Shown here piece after piece: positions 52,805 through 63,000 of a stretch of DNA of 64,000 bases. The stretch spans positions 1-64,000 of the forward strand of contig UWYS01000017.1 in the NCBI GenBank assembly GCA_900291925.1, written 5' to 3'. The notes below the pieces were generated by a model. That model searched no databases. It was not told the origin of the DNA and saw nothing but the letters and a program-made list of their open reading frames with translations. The number at the start of each line of letters is the position of its first letter. Position 1 is the stretch's first letter. The position numbers and the translations under genes are program-made. The DNA comes from Thecaphora thlaspeos (Eukaryota > Basidiomycota > Ustilaginomycetes > Urocystidales > Glomosporiaceae).

Positions 52805-53723
52805 GGCGGAGGCAGGCGGCGGGTAAGCTGTAAGCGCTGTGGGCTTGGGGGATTGCAGACGCGGTCCAGGTGGGCAGGTGGTGGTCAGCAGAGGAAAGCT
52901 CTCAGGTCGAGGAAAAGAACGAGGCAAAGAGGCACTCACCTCGCTCGTCTGTCCGGGAGTCGTCTGTCTGTGCTGTGATGTGTTTTGCTGTCCGATGGTG
53001 GAGTCGCTCGGTGCGAGCTGTGGCAGGGGTGTTGCGCCGCTGTATGCAACCGGTAGGTCTGTTTAGGTAAGCTGGCCAGATGTGGTGATTTAAGTAGCGA
53101 GGCGTTGATGGTGGTGGTGGCGGTGATGGTGGCGGTGATGGCTGAGTAGACGCGCGGGGGGGGGGCGTCGGAATTGGCCGTAAAAGGCTGACAGACAGGC
53201 GGGCGTGCGTGGTGACTGGCCAGCAGCGAGGGTTGCACGCCGTGAGGGAAGGGGGGGCGTCGCAGCTGTGTGCCTGTGAAAAAGGCGCGGCAGGTGGAGA
53301 GGGGCTCTGCACCGGCCCCTTGAGCAGCATGATGCATGCGCGCACACGCAGGGGCTAAGGCGTGCGTGCCCAGCCCAAGACGAGCGCGAGACCAACACCC
53401 GGCCGCGTCTCGTCCGGCTACTCAAACTCGGCCTTCCTGCGGCGGAGATGGGAAACACGCTCGTACATAGATCCGCTTCATCCCTTGTCGCCCGCTCGCT
53501 CGCTCTGCTTGGTGCTGCATCCAGAGAAATAAATTGTCCCTTTGGTTCAAGGGGGCTCGACATCGGTCGTCGATGTGTATACACCAGGCAGAAATGTGGC
53601 CCCGTGCTTCTCGAGGAACGTAATGCACCTCTTCTACGCGGCGAGAAGCACGTACGGAAAGATAAAAGCAGCCAGGAAGAAAGGTTTCTGTAGCAAGGAG
53701 AGGCCTACGTCGCTGCCGCGCGT
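52805..53723. other. Upstream region of the exchanger gene
   Basis: 919 bp. A 5' UTR intron is likely at 52939-52828 (GTGAGT to CTTACAG, minus strand, 112 nt). A G run lies at about 53157-53166. No gene seen up to the stop codon of the next gene. Confidence 0.5.
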
Positions 53724-56700
53724 CTAGTACGGCGGCAGGCCCCTCGTAAATGTCTTTCGCCCGATGCCGAACCCGTCGATGTGCAGGATCGAGTAATGAG
53801 CACTGTCAAAGTCCGTCAAGGCGTTCCGGTCTTTGTAGTCGACGACGACCGCGGTCGTCGTTCTGTCCTCCTTTGATGGCCGAGGAGAGGAGGACGAGGC
53901 AGTCGACGCTCCGTCCTGCTGCTGTTGCTGGCCAGGCATGCGGAATCCGTGGCTGGCCGACGGCACGGCTCTCCGTCGACGATATACGGGCCGCGGCGTC
54001 GACGCCAGGCTGGTCGGGTCGAAATCCGGGATCGCATACTCCCATTCCTCGGCGTCCGAGTCTCGGCGCGGCATCTCGGCCCCCTCGTGCGTCATAGAGG
54101 CAGCCGCAGCGGCAGAAGCAGCCGTCGTCGTGAGCGAAGGTGAGGTCAACAGACCAGCCATCCAGCCGGTGGCGTCCGTCCACAGGCTTGCCACGTCCGA
54201 GAGAAAGGCGATCGAGCTCGTCACAGCCGGAGACTGGACCGACGTTGCAGCTGTCGAGTCGGTGCCGGTGGCAGTGGCGTCGGACGATGCGATGCCAAAG
54301 AAGCGCAGCAGGTGCTGCGGCAGCAGGGGAACCAAGCTCAGCATCCCGACGCCCTTGACGGAGCTCGCAGTAGTGTCGGACGTCGCGTTGGCATCGGCAT
54401 CGGCAGCGATACCGCTGCCGATGCCGATGCCGCCTCCCGCAGCGAGGCCGTCGAGGTAGGTGCCGCGGATCAGGCTAGTGCCGATACGGCTCGAGCCAGC
54501 CAGGAACTCGATCAACACCGTCCCGCCTTGCATGTAGTTGGCGCCCTTGGCCTGCGCCGACTGTATTCTGCCGTCCCTCGCCTTCAATGGCGCCTCTCCT
54601 GGCGGGCAGAGCTCAAACTCCTGCGGCGCCATCCTGCCTCCGCCGCCACCGCCCATCGCAGCCGCCAGGGAGGAAGAGAGGAACGTCGATCCGACGATGC
54701 CGCGCGCCGCCAGGTGGGTGTAGGGAGCGTCAAGAGGCAGATCGCCCAACTCGAGCGCCTCGCGCCACACCTTGTCCTCGATCGACCGGACGTCTTCGGT
54801 CCTCATCAGCGACCGCGTGCAGTGACCGAAGCTTCTCTCTGCCGGCCATGCCGAGTCCGCATCGTCGTCGTCGTCGTTATCGTTGTCGCCGGCTATATCC
54901 GGCATCTCCGTCGCCGTCGCCGTGAGAGGCTGCGTGTTTTCCATGTCTGCCTCGCCTTCGATCGACGAGCCGTCACCGTCGCCATCGATCTCTTGCTGCT
55001 CGCCTGCCTCCGTCTCCGCGCCGTCGTCGTCGTCGTCGCTGAGGCTCTCGAGCGCCGTCTCTGCCCGCGAAGTCCGGACGCTCGCTTCGGATCCGGCTCG
55101 AGGCGGCCGGAAGGTCGAGGCTGCGGACTGCGGCTGCTGCTGTCGCGGCGCCTCTTTCTTCTTCTTTGGCGGCTTGCTTCGAGCTTTGCGCCACAGCTTG
55201 ACAGCAGGACCGCCGACCGTGGTCCCGCTGACGTCGCTGCGGGGATCCTCATCGTCGTCGTCGCCCCTGTGACCCAGGCGGTCTAAGCTGGCGCTGCACA
55301 TGCCAAGATCCCTCAGCAGTTCCGGTCTGTGCGACTCAATCTGATGGTGGAGGCCATCCACCGAGACAAAGTTGACCATCATGGCCCTCCGCGCGCGCAC
55401 ATCGTCGTCGTCATCGTCGTCATCGTCGTCGCCCTCGTCACCGCTGCGGTACTCGTTGGCGCTAAAGAAAGCGGCGGCCGAAGCGACGCTGGTCCTCGTC
55501 GAGGGCGAGGCGTCGTCGGGCTTGTCTGCTGCTGCTGCTGCTGCTGCCGCTGCTTCTTTGTGAGGCACAGGAGGCGGTGCAAACGTGTCGTCGCCTAGCA
55601 GGCTCTCGATGCGCGAGGGCTGACGCCCGTAGTCCGGGTCGCGGTAGAGCGCGGCGGGGCCAAGAATAGCTGACGGCTTGGGCGTCGCCTGTGCCGAGCC
55701 TGCGTCGGACATGGTAACGTCATCGTCGTCGCTGCTGCTGCCTACAACGCAGAGTCTTTTGCCGAGGGCGAGTTTGTCGACTGGCGTGACGATCTCGTCT
55801 TCTTCAACGAATTCGTCGCTCGAAGAGGCCGACAGAGGCGGGACAGGGGCGTCCGACGGCTCGTCGAGGTGGACGTCGGACGCCAGGACGACAATCTCAC
55901 CCGTCTCGTTGTCGACAGCGACGAGGCTGTGGCGGTAATCGGACGGCCTCGATCGCAGCTGGCGGGAGAGGGTGCGGAGCGTCGCGGCCTCTGGCGGCGG
56001 CGACAGGTCCGCCGCTTCAACAAGCCCCCCGTGTGTCGCATCCTCGCTTGGTTCAGAGGGTGGCTCGCGCAGCCGCAGAGACGGCGTGCTGCCTACAGCG
56101 GCGTTGATCACATCGGTCTCCGCCCGTATGCGATCGTAACGCTCGAGGTTGACGTCCGGCGTGACGCTGCGCCCATCGAGCGGAGACTCTTGCGAGATGG
56201 CACGCAAGGGTTCTGGACGGACTTGACCATCAAGCGGCGGGAGGGCAAGGGCATCCGCAACGTTGGCAGGTGCGGTTGTTATCGTTTGACCGGGAGAAGT
56301 CGCGCTTGCATCGCCGGACCGCGGCTGTCGTCTTGGGAAAGAGACACTTCGTAAGACTTCCGGCTTACGCGGCACGGACGGCAGGGGTCGAGCCGGCTTA
56401 ACTTTGACGGCGGCGGCGGCAGCGGCAGTCGGTTTGCTGCTCGCGCCTGTGCCAGTGTCAGCCGTATCAGCGTGAGAGGGCGGGAGAGCGATGTAGGTGT
56501 CCTTGCACGGCAGGGCGGCGGGGTCGCGGAGGAATGGCGGGAGCTGCGGGACGGAGCGTGGGTAGATGAGGAGGAGATTACGAGCGTAGTCGACTATGGG
56601 AGCTGGGGCGGCGAGGAGCCAGAGGGTCCAGATGGCGCGTTTGCCGACGTTTGTGGCCTCCCACCTCTGGCGATCGAGGGCGCCCTCCTCGCCGATGTCT

Positions 56701-57134
56701 TCGAAAAACCAGAAGCTGCCGCCATGCGTGCCGTTAGTACCGGCGCCAAGGCCGTGATAGATGACTCGTGCGGTGGAGTCGAAGGCAGCCACGTCGGGTG
56801 TGCGGCCTTGGCTATCGGCGTCGGACTGGAAGCTGCGAAAGGGAAGGACGAAGCGCCTAGCGGCGCCACACTGCTGTTCGTCGAAGCCGACCGAAATGAC
56901 TAGGGTGGAGATGCGGTGGTTGAAGGGGTCTGGGACGGCGGAGAGGCGGAGCGGGCCGAAGGAGTCGGCGAGGATGACATCGGTGGATGCGAGTCTGCCG
57001 GCGCCGATCGAGTCGATGGGCAAAGCGCCATTGATCCTACGAGGAGGCTGCGTGGGCGGGATAGACTTGACGAGGCGGGCAGAGGGGTGAGAGAAGAGGA
57101 GGGTGGTGCTGCGGCTGTTGGAGAGGGTGGACAT
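53724..57134 (-). CDS. Large protein of unknown function, possibly Inp1-like at the N-terminus
   Basis: Single exon, 1,136 residues, with no confident domain. The first 200 residues look folded (TTLLFSHPSARLVKS, STLVISVGFDEQ, GGSFWFFEDIG, AIWTLWLLAAPAPIVDYARN). The opening LFSHPSARLVK and later G-x-L-R-L words resemble the start of the peroxisome inheritance protein Inp1 family, but only loosely. The middle is Asp/Ser/Ala-rich and probably disordered (VEEDEIVTP, long D runs). The C-terminal 250 residues are again less biased (SIEDKVWREALELGDLPLDA, GTVLIEFLAGSSRIGTSLIR, SAHYSILHIDGFGIGRKTFT). The ATG at 57134 starts the first plausible conserved-looking segment. The frame stays open to 57671, but that part looks like chance GC-rich sequence. 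Confidence 0.6.
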   Translation of the reverse strand: MSTLSNSRSTTLLFSHPSARLVKSIPPTQPPRRINGALPIDSIGAGRLASTDVILADSFGPLRLSAVPDPFNHRISTLVISVGFDEQQCGAARRFVLPFRSFQSDADSQGRTPDVAAFDSTARVIYHGLGAGTNGTHGGSFWFFEDIGEEGALDRQRWEATNVGKRAIWTLWLLAAPAPIVDYARNLLLIYPRSVPQLPPFLRDPAALPCKDTYIALPPSHADTADTGTGASSKPTAAAAAAVKVKPARPLPSVPRKPEVLRSVSFPRRQPRSGDASATSPGQTITTAPANVADALALPPLDGQVRPEPLRAISQESPLDGRSVTPDVNLERYDRIRAETDVINAAVGSTPSLRLREPPSEPSEDATHGGLVEAADLSPPPEAATLRTLSRQLRSRPSDYRHSLVAVDNETGEIVVLASDVHLDEPSDAPVPPLSASSSDEFVEEDEIVTPVDKLALGKRLCVVGSSSDDDDVTMSDAGSAQATPKPSAILGPAALYRDPDYGRQPSRIESLLGDDTFAPPPVPHKEAAAAAAAAADKPDDASPSTRTSVASAAAFFSANEYRSGDEGDDDDDDDDDDVRARRAMMVNFVSVDGLHHQIESHRPELLRDLGMCSASLDRLGHRGDDDDEDPRSDVSGTTVGGPAVKLWRKARSKPPKKKKEAPRQQQPQSAASTFRPPRAGSEASVRTSRAETALESLSDDDDDGAETEAGEQQEIDGDGDGSSIEGEADMENTQPLTATATEMPDIAGDNDNDDDDDADSAWPAERSFGHCTRSLMRTEDVRSIEDKVWREALELGDLPLDAPYTHLAARGIVGSTFLSSSLAAAMGGGGGGRMAPQEFELCPPGEAPLKARDGRIQSAQAKGANYMQGGTVLIEFLAGSSRIGTSLIRGTYLDGLAAGGGIGIGSGIAADADANATSDTTASSVKGVGMLSLVPLLPQHLLRFFGIASSDATATGTDSTAATSVQSPAVTSSIAFLSDVASLWTDATGWMAGLLTSPSLTTTAASAAAAASMTHEGAEMPRRDSDAEEWEYAIPDFDPTSLASTPRPVYRRRRAVPSASHGFRMPGQQQQQDGASTASSSSPRPSKEDRTTTAVVVDYKDRNALTDFDSAHYSILHIDGFGIGRKTFTRGLPPY

Positions 57135-58014
57135 GGCTGGCGGATGGGCGAGCGAGCGGCGGTGGTGTGCTGTGTCGGGGATATCAATGGAGAGGTACGT
57201 CTGGTTGGCACGGTCGTGTTCGGTTGTGGCGTATCGTAGATGGATGGAAGGGGTATGGGTCGTGATGTGGGGTCGTTGCGGTCGTGAGGGGGTGTCAGAG
57301 GGCTGAGAGAGGGGTATGTGGATGATGGATGGGAGGTGGTTATGGAGGCTGCGCCGAGAGCGAGGAAGGGGGGAAGGAGAGCGAGGGAGGAAGAGGAAAG
57401 GGCGAGATGGATGTGGTGGGAGAGAGTGCGGAGGTGTCAGGGCGCAAGAGGCACGCTCGCCCAACTCGACGTGTAGGCAAGCGAGCCCCTGAGACGCTGC
57501 CTTCGTGCCAAGCAAGCGCCAGCCACGCTTCTCCCCCGTACGCCGCCCCTTTTTTCCCCACCTCCATCCTGCAGCCGCCGACGCCAAAGAATAGCCCAAA
57601 ACTCCAAACAGAACAAAGCAGAAGCCCAGCAGGCGTCTCGCGCTCGACGCCGCTCTCGCAGTCAGTCGCATGTTCCCCCGGTTGCGCTAGGCTTGCGCCG
57701 TCATCACGCGTTGCGCGCACGCAGCTCGGCGAGCCAATGAGCCACGTACTTCCATCCCTCAGCACATCACAGACGCAGCAGGCCTTCCGCAGATAGAACG
57801 AACATGCCAATGTATCCCTCCCTCAGAAGCGTATCAGGCGATCCATCCATGTCCTGATACGACGATGCGGCGCTCGATAGGATCACTCGAGTGTGTGCGC
57901 AGTTGTAACCACCTATTGTCTCATGCTACCGGCAAGACGCCCACATACGTTGCTCTGACTGCCATGGTTTCGGTGGTGGGTGTATGTGGGAAGGCGCAAT
58001 GAATGTCCACCTCC
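57135..58014. other. Upstream region of the unknown-function gene
   Basis: 880 bp with the promoter of the 1,136-residue protein and the left border of REP-A copy 3. No gene is supported. Confidence 0.5.
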
Positions 58015-58311
58015 TCCCGGCTCCGACCGACCACACAACGAGCGAGGCATAGCATAAAATCGCAGCAGAACGCCAAAAGGCCTCTGAGCTCGAGCGAGGC
58101 TCCCGGCCCGCCGGAGCGGGACGGACGAGCGCAGACGAGAGCGGCAAGGGAGGGATACAGGGTGGGCAGAAGACAAAGATGCGGTCTAGGCCGCAGAGGG
58201 ATAAGGCGATGGAGGATAAGAGGACGGAGAGGAGGCGCCGCAAGGCTGACTGGCTACTCGGCAAGGTGGGTGGGTGGCAGCGCCCCGACGCCCACGCCGC
58301 GTCGCTACGTG
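58015..58311 (-). repeat. REP-A copy 3
   Basis: About 297 bp matching copy 2 along its length, without the GGAGA expansion. It ends about 425 bp upstream of the ATG of the broken third family copy. Its orientation relative to that gene is the same as that of copy 1 relative to the gene at 43371-43763. Confidence 0.85.
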
Positions 58312-58399
58312 TTGCATTGCCGAAACCCTAGCCCACAGGAACGCCGCAGGCGTAGCCAAGCTGGCGCAATAACAATGCACCAGAACTACAACCCGCGTA
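58301..58399 (+). repeat. 60-bp repeat units upstream of copy 3
   Basis: Two units, one ending AGCCCACAG at about 58339 and one from AGCTGGCGCAATAACAATGC at 58360 to AACCCGCGT at 58399. The second aligns with the reverse complement of 44631-44670. It lies about 340-375 bp upstream of the ATG of copy 3, in the same relative orientation as at copies 1 and 2. Confidence 0.6.
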
Positions 58400-58604
58400 G
58401 ACGCCAAAGGCGCAGTCAAGCTAATGATGTCGAAGTGGAAGTGCCATTGGCTCGGTTTCTTCCTTTCCCCTTCGTCGTTACCTTTGCGAGAAGGGCATCT
58501 CACCTCTCTCCTCTTCTCAAACCAAACTCCTCTCCCCCCCTCCTCCAATGCGTGTCCGCCTCGTGCGGTCGAGATAAGAACGGGTAAGAAGCAGGGAATG
58601 ACAC

Positions 58605-58610
58605 ATATAA
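58605..58610 (+). promoter_or_regulatory. TATA box of secreted-protein copy 3
   Basis: ATATAA about 130 bp before the ATG at 58736, followed by GGGCGCCTCCTGGTCGCACA. Position and flanks align with the boxes of copies 1 and 2, so the promoter appears kept although the gene is broken. Confidence 0.6.
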
Positions 58611-58735
58611 GGGCGCCTCCTGGTCGCACAAATCACCGCCTTCCTCCCATCAGCAATCACTCATTCTCTCGAGCAAACCTCCAGAACACCTAACAACCAA
58701 CCAAATATCCTCTCGCCGATCAACAAACCAAGACA

Positions 58736-59251
58736 ATGAAGTCCGCACCGCTCTGCTTCGTACTCTTGCTTTCCCTCTTCCCTCTCTTCGCCTACTGCAC
58801 GACGGAGACAGTCCTCGGAACGTAAAAGATCCAAAACGTCGCCAACCTTGTGATGTGGCGCCATGCGGACGATTCCACAAGGCTCAATGTAACCAGGATC
58901 ATGCCGGGCAAGCCGCTTTCCTGGAATCTTCGCGAGGCTAAAAACTCGGTGTTCACTGTGGACTTGTTCCCTGTCACCTCGGACGACACGTTGACCTGCG
59001 ACCAGCCGCCGAACTCCGACTGAAAGTCGGACATAACGAAGGCTTGTAAGGCTCTCATCGATCCAGAGGGAAAGGACGTGAAGTTCGGCACATATGCTTT
59101 CAGGCGTGGGTGGAAGCGGCCCTGGCTCAGAGCGAACAGGAGAGAGGAAATGCGTCCTGACAATCTTCGTATACTGCTTTCGCTCGACATAGCGGACGGC
59201 ATCAGCCATCCGCTCGGCAAGTTCAGCCCTCCGAAAGTAACCGCTGTTTAA
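58736..59251 (+). pseudogene. Secreted-protein family copy 3, broken by two nonsense codons
   Basis: Reading from the ATG at 58736 gives a signal peptide like the paralogues (PLCFVLLLSLFPLFAYC) and then TTETVLGT. An in-frame TAA sits at codon 30 (58823-58825), where the paralogues have the tyrosine of the GTY/GSY motif. A TGA follows at codon 96 (59021-59023). Between and after these the frame continues with family features: IQNVANL, the PP stretch and ACKALIDPEGKD, then FGTYAF. The frame runs to a TAA at 59251, giving a tail about 30 residues longer than copy 2. There are no frame-shifting gaps, so the damage is by point mutation. As it stands only a 29-residue peptide, mostly signal sequence, could be made. 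Confidence 0.8.
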
Positions 59252-60029
59252 AAAAATATGATTCAGGGTTGCTCTAATCATGCCAAGCAGGGACGTCATT
59301 CTGTCTTGAAGCCACGCATATCTGCGCGTTGTCCTTCGACTACCTCTGGCTCCGCCGTTTTTTTACCATCGAGAGACTCAATATCTGGTGTCACAAAGAC
59401 AGAACGCCCGCCCGTGATCGTACCGAATTAAGTCCATTCCTCCCTTCCTCATGTATGAAGCGGTCGGTCTACCACCGCTTTCTTTCCACCTCCCCACTTC
59501 CCTCCGAAGATTCTTGACCCAATCATAAATTTCACACGTTCCACCATCCGTTGGCTACTCTCTGCGTCATCTAAAATATCGTCACCGCGACGTCAGAATC
59601 ACCGTACGAGACTGTCCGAACATGAATGAGGAAACCTTACTGCCAGCTGCCAAACTTCGAACATGACGAGTCAGAGATTAAACCCTGCGAGACCTTGCGA
59701 GGTGGCAAGAAAAAGGCCTAAAAAACCAGTGATAGAAAAGCTACGATCAATGCGAGACAAGACCAGTCCCTCACGCCTCTTGGCCGGCTACGGATTGCGA
59801 TATCCGACAAGGCGGAAGTACAATCCAGGTTCTGGTGTGATATTCTTCTTTTTGATTAGTAGAATGTTGCCCCTTCTTCTTGAGCTTCCTTGAGTTGAGG
59901 CAGGGCTGAGCACGGGAGCCAGGACGAACTTGAAGGGATCCCAGCACGTACGACTAGGCGAGGGAGGGAGACGAATAAGCTACATTCGGATGGCGGGAAG
60001 TGCGATCGGGCGTGCGGGCATGCACGTGT
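59252..60029. other. Intergenic region between pseudogene and helicase
   Basis: 778 bp, AT-richer than average. It includes an A-run at about 59249-59256. No gene, RNA or repeat recognised. Confidence 0.5.
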
Positions 60030-63000
60030 CTAGCGCCTCAAACGTCCTCCATCGTTGCCACCTGCATTGCCACCTCCTCCGCCGACGCCAAAGCCACCGG
60101 ATGAAGCGGGGGTCTGCGGTCGACTGTTCCACCTACTGCTTGCATTGCTGTGTCCCTCGTAGTACGATCCGGGCGCCGAGGCGTACACGCTGCTGGGACC
60201 GGCGCTGCTCGCCGCCGTCGAGGTCAGCGCCGCTGGCGTACCGGGTCGCGTCGATCCTCGGCTGTTGGCGCTGCCCCACGCCCTCTCCTGCGCATAGCCG
60301 TCCAGCACCCTGACGATGCCCATCGTCATCTTCTCGAACTCCTCAATCTCCTGCTGGCTCAGGCTCAGGTCCGTCCTGTCGGCCCAATCGTCCTCGTCCT
60401 CGCCCTCGCCGCCTTCGTCCTGCCCCTGCTCGACGTCGTCCCAGCTCGATTGGAAGCGATAGTTCTTGCGCTTGCTTCCTGCGTCGTTGCCGATGTTGCG
60501 CCGCTTCCCGATTCCTTCAAACACGCGAAGCATCACGACGTCCATGATGGCCTTGAGCCGCTCGAGGTCGTCGAGCGCATCGAGGTTGCCCGTAATGGGA
60601 AGCCAATCGTCACACTCGATCCCGTGGTTGGTGACGCGGACGTCGTACGCTCCGAAGAGCATGTACGTCAGCGGATCGAGGCGCGTGCAGCCGCGCAGCA
60701 TCGTCATGGCGTTGTTGGGGTTGCCGCCGCTCGTCTGCATCGATGTGTTGCGCACCTTTTCGCTAAAGGCGATCAGCTCGCGCTCGCCCGTGTGCGAGGC
60801 GTCGTCGTGCTTGTGCTTGGTGTACTTAAGGTGACAGACGCTCGCCGGATGGATGAAGCATGTCTTGTCCTGCGACGTCCGGTACGTCTTTTCGTTCGCG
60901 CGGATGGCAAAGTTGGGCGCGGTCGCGACGGCAATGAGCGCCGCCAGCAGTGGCGCGCTGTCCGAGTTGGTGTTGAACTCGGCATCCGTCTCGCGCGGCC
61001 GGGCGCGATAGCGCGGCGCCGACGCGGCGGGACCCGTGGGGATCCCGTTGGCGTCGCGCGGCACCACGCCGCAGCGCTGCTGACTCTGGATGACCTGGAT
61101 GATATCGGCCTTCTCCATGCTCTGAAACAGGTGCTCCTTGACCTGCTGGATGCCCAGCAGCGTCGTCTTGCTGAGAAAGTTGTCGCTGCAGAAGCGGTTG
61201 GCCGCGACGTAGTTGCCGCGCCCCTGCATGTCCCACCACTTTGTGTAGGCGCGCAGGATGCCGAGCGCGTCGGAACGGAAGTCGGGCGGGCACCACTGGT
61301 CCTTGATCGCGTCGGCCTCCTTCTTGAGGTGGACCGGCGCCATAAAGGGGTCACGGTTGGTGAGGATCGCGGCGAGCGAGAGGACCGGGTCGAGGCAGCG
61401 GAAAAAGGCGCCGTAGAGGCACATTTTGCCCATCGGTGCGTCGACGGGAAGCTGGAGCAGCACGCGGCCGAGCGAAGTGAGGCTCTTGTTCACGTCGAGC
61501 GCGCCGACCATCTTGAGCTTTTCCATTGCCGCCCAGACGCGCTCCGGCGCCGGAGGCTCGATGGCCGCCGCCAGCACGTCCTCGACCTCCATACCGGGGA
61601 TGTCGAGCGCCTTGATGTGCATCACAACGTTGCTCAGGTCGACGCGCTTCATCTCGACCGTCTGGTTGGTGTTGAGCCTGTCGTAGCGCGCCTTGCTCAG
61701 CACGCCGTAGTACTCGCCGGCGCGGTGGCGACCGGCACGTCCCGCGCGCTGGTTGAGGTTCGAGGTGCCGACCCAGGCCGAGACGAGGCTCGAGAGGTGG
61801 CGCTCCGGGTCGAAGCGCTTTTCCTTTACGCGGCCCGTGTCGACGACGTAGACGACGTCCGGGATGGTGATGGACGTCTCGGCGATGTTGGTGGCGAGGA
61901 TGATGCGGCGGATGCCCGGGTGGCGGACCGGCTCGAACACCGCCTGCTGGTCCTGGACCGGGATGGTCGAGTGCAGGATGTGGATCTCAAAGTGGTTACC
62001 GTTGTTGAAGTCGAGGCCCATCAGCGGGCGCTGGCGCGTCGGGTCCGACAAGATCTGATTAACGGCCTTGATCTCCTCCCAGCCGGGCAGGAAGACGAGC
62101 ACGTGGCCCTCCTCGGACGTCGAGAGGACGTAGGCAATCATCAGGGCGACGAGCGGGTAAGGAAGCTCGAGATCGTCGACCTGGTCGAGCAGGGGCTCGC
62201 CGCCGCCTTTGGCCATCGCCAGCATCGCCGACGACGACGATTGCTGTTGCTGCTGACGGACCATGCCGCCGCGCTGGTTGATCTCGCGCTCGAGGTACTC
62301 GCGGACATTCTTCTCGCGCCAAATCCAGCCGCCTTCGTTGGGCCCGAGCCGCATCGCCTGGAGCTGCTGGACGACCTCCTCGAGGTAGTGCTTCTCGACC
62401 GGGAAGCTGCGTCCGGGTACCTCGACGACGGGCGCCGGCCGACCGAGCGAGTCGGCAAAGTATTGCTGGAACAGCGTCGGGTTGATGGTGGCGCTCATCA
62501 GGATCACCTTGATCTCGCGCTTGCCCATCCGCTTGCGCTCGGCCAGCAGCCGCTTGATGACGACGAGCAACAGGTCGGTCTCGACGTCGCGCTCGTGGAC
62601 CTCGTCGATGATGACGTGGGTGATCGAGTCGAGGAAGCCGTTGGACGATTCGGCGTCGCCGAGCGCCGACTGGAGGCGGCGGAGGAAGACACCGGTGGTG
62701 CAGAAGGTGATCGAACCGTTGGGCTGCGGAAGCTTGGCGTCGAAGCGGACCTGGTAGCCGACGCTTTCGCCGAGCTTCTCGCCGCGCTCCTTGGCCACGC
62801 GCTCGGCCACGCTGATGGCGGCGATCCTGCGTGGCTGGGTGCAGATGACGTTGCACTCGCCGCCGCGGCCCTGGAGGATGTAGTCGTCGAACAGGATCTG
62901 CGGGATCTGGGTCGTCTTTCCGGATCCGGTCGCGGCCATGCAGATGGTGACCTGGTTGAGCTCGATTTTGACGAGCACATCGCTCTGCTTCTGCATCACG

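Noticed and set aside
52805..52939. N-terminal extension of the exchanger from a GTG
   Set aside because: Not an ATG; the GTG is part of a GTGAGT donor of a likely 5' UTR intron.
57135..57671. N-terminal extension of the 1,136-residue protein
   Set aside because: Open by chance; low-complexity, no conserved content, and the ATG at 57134 is a better start.
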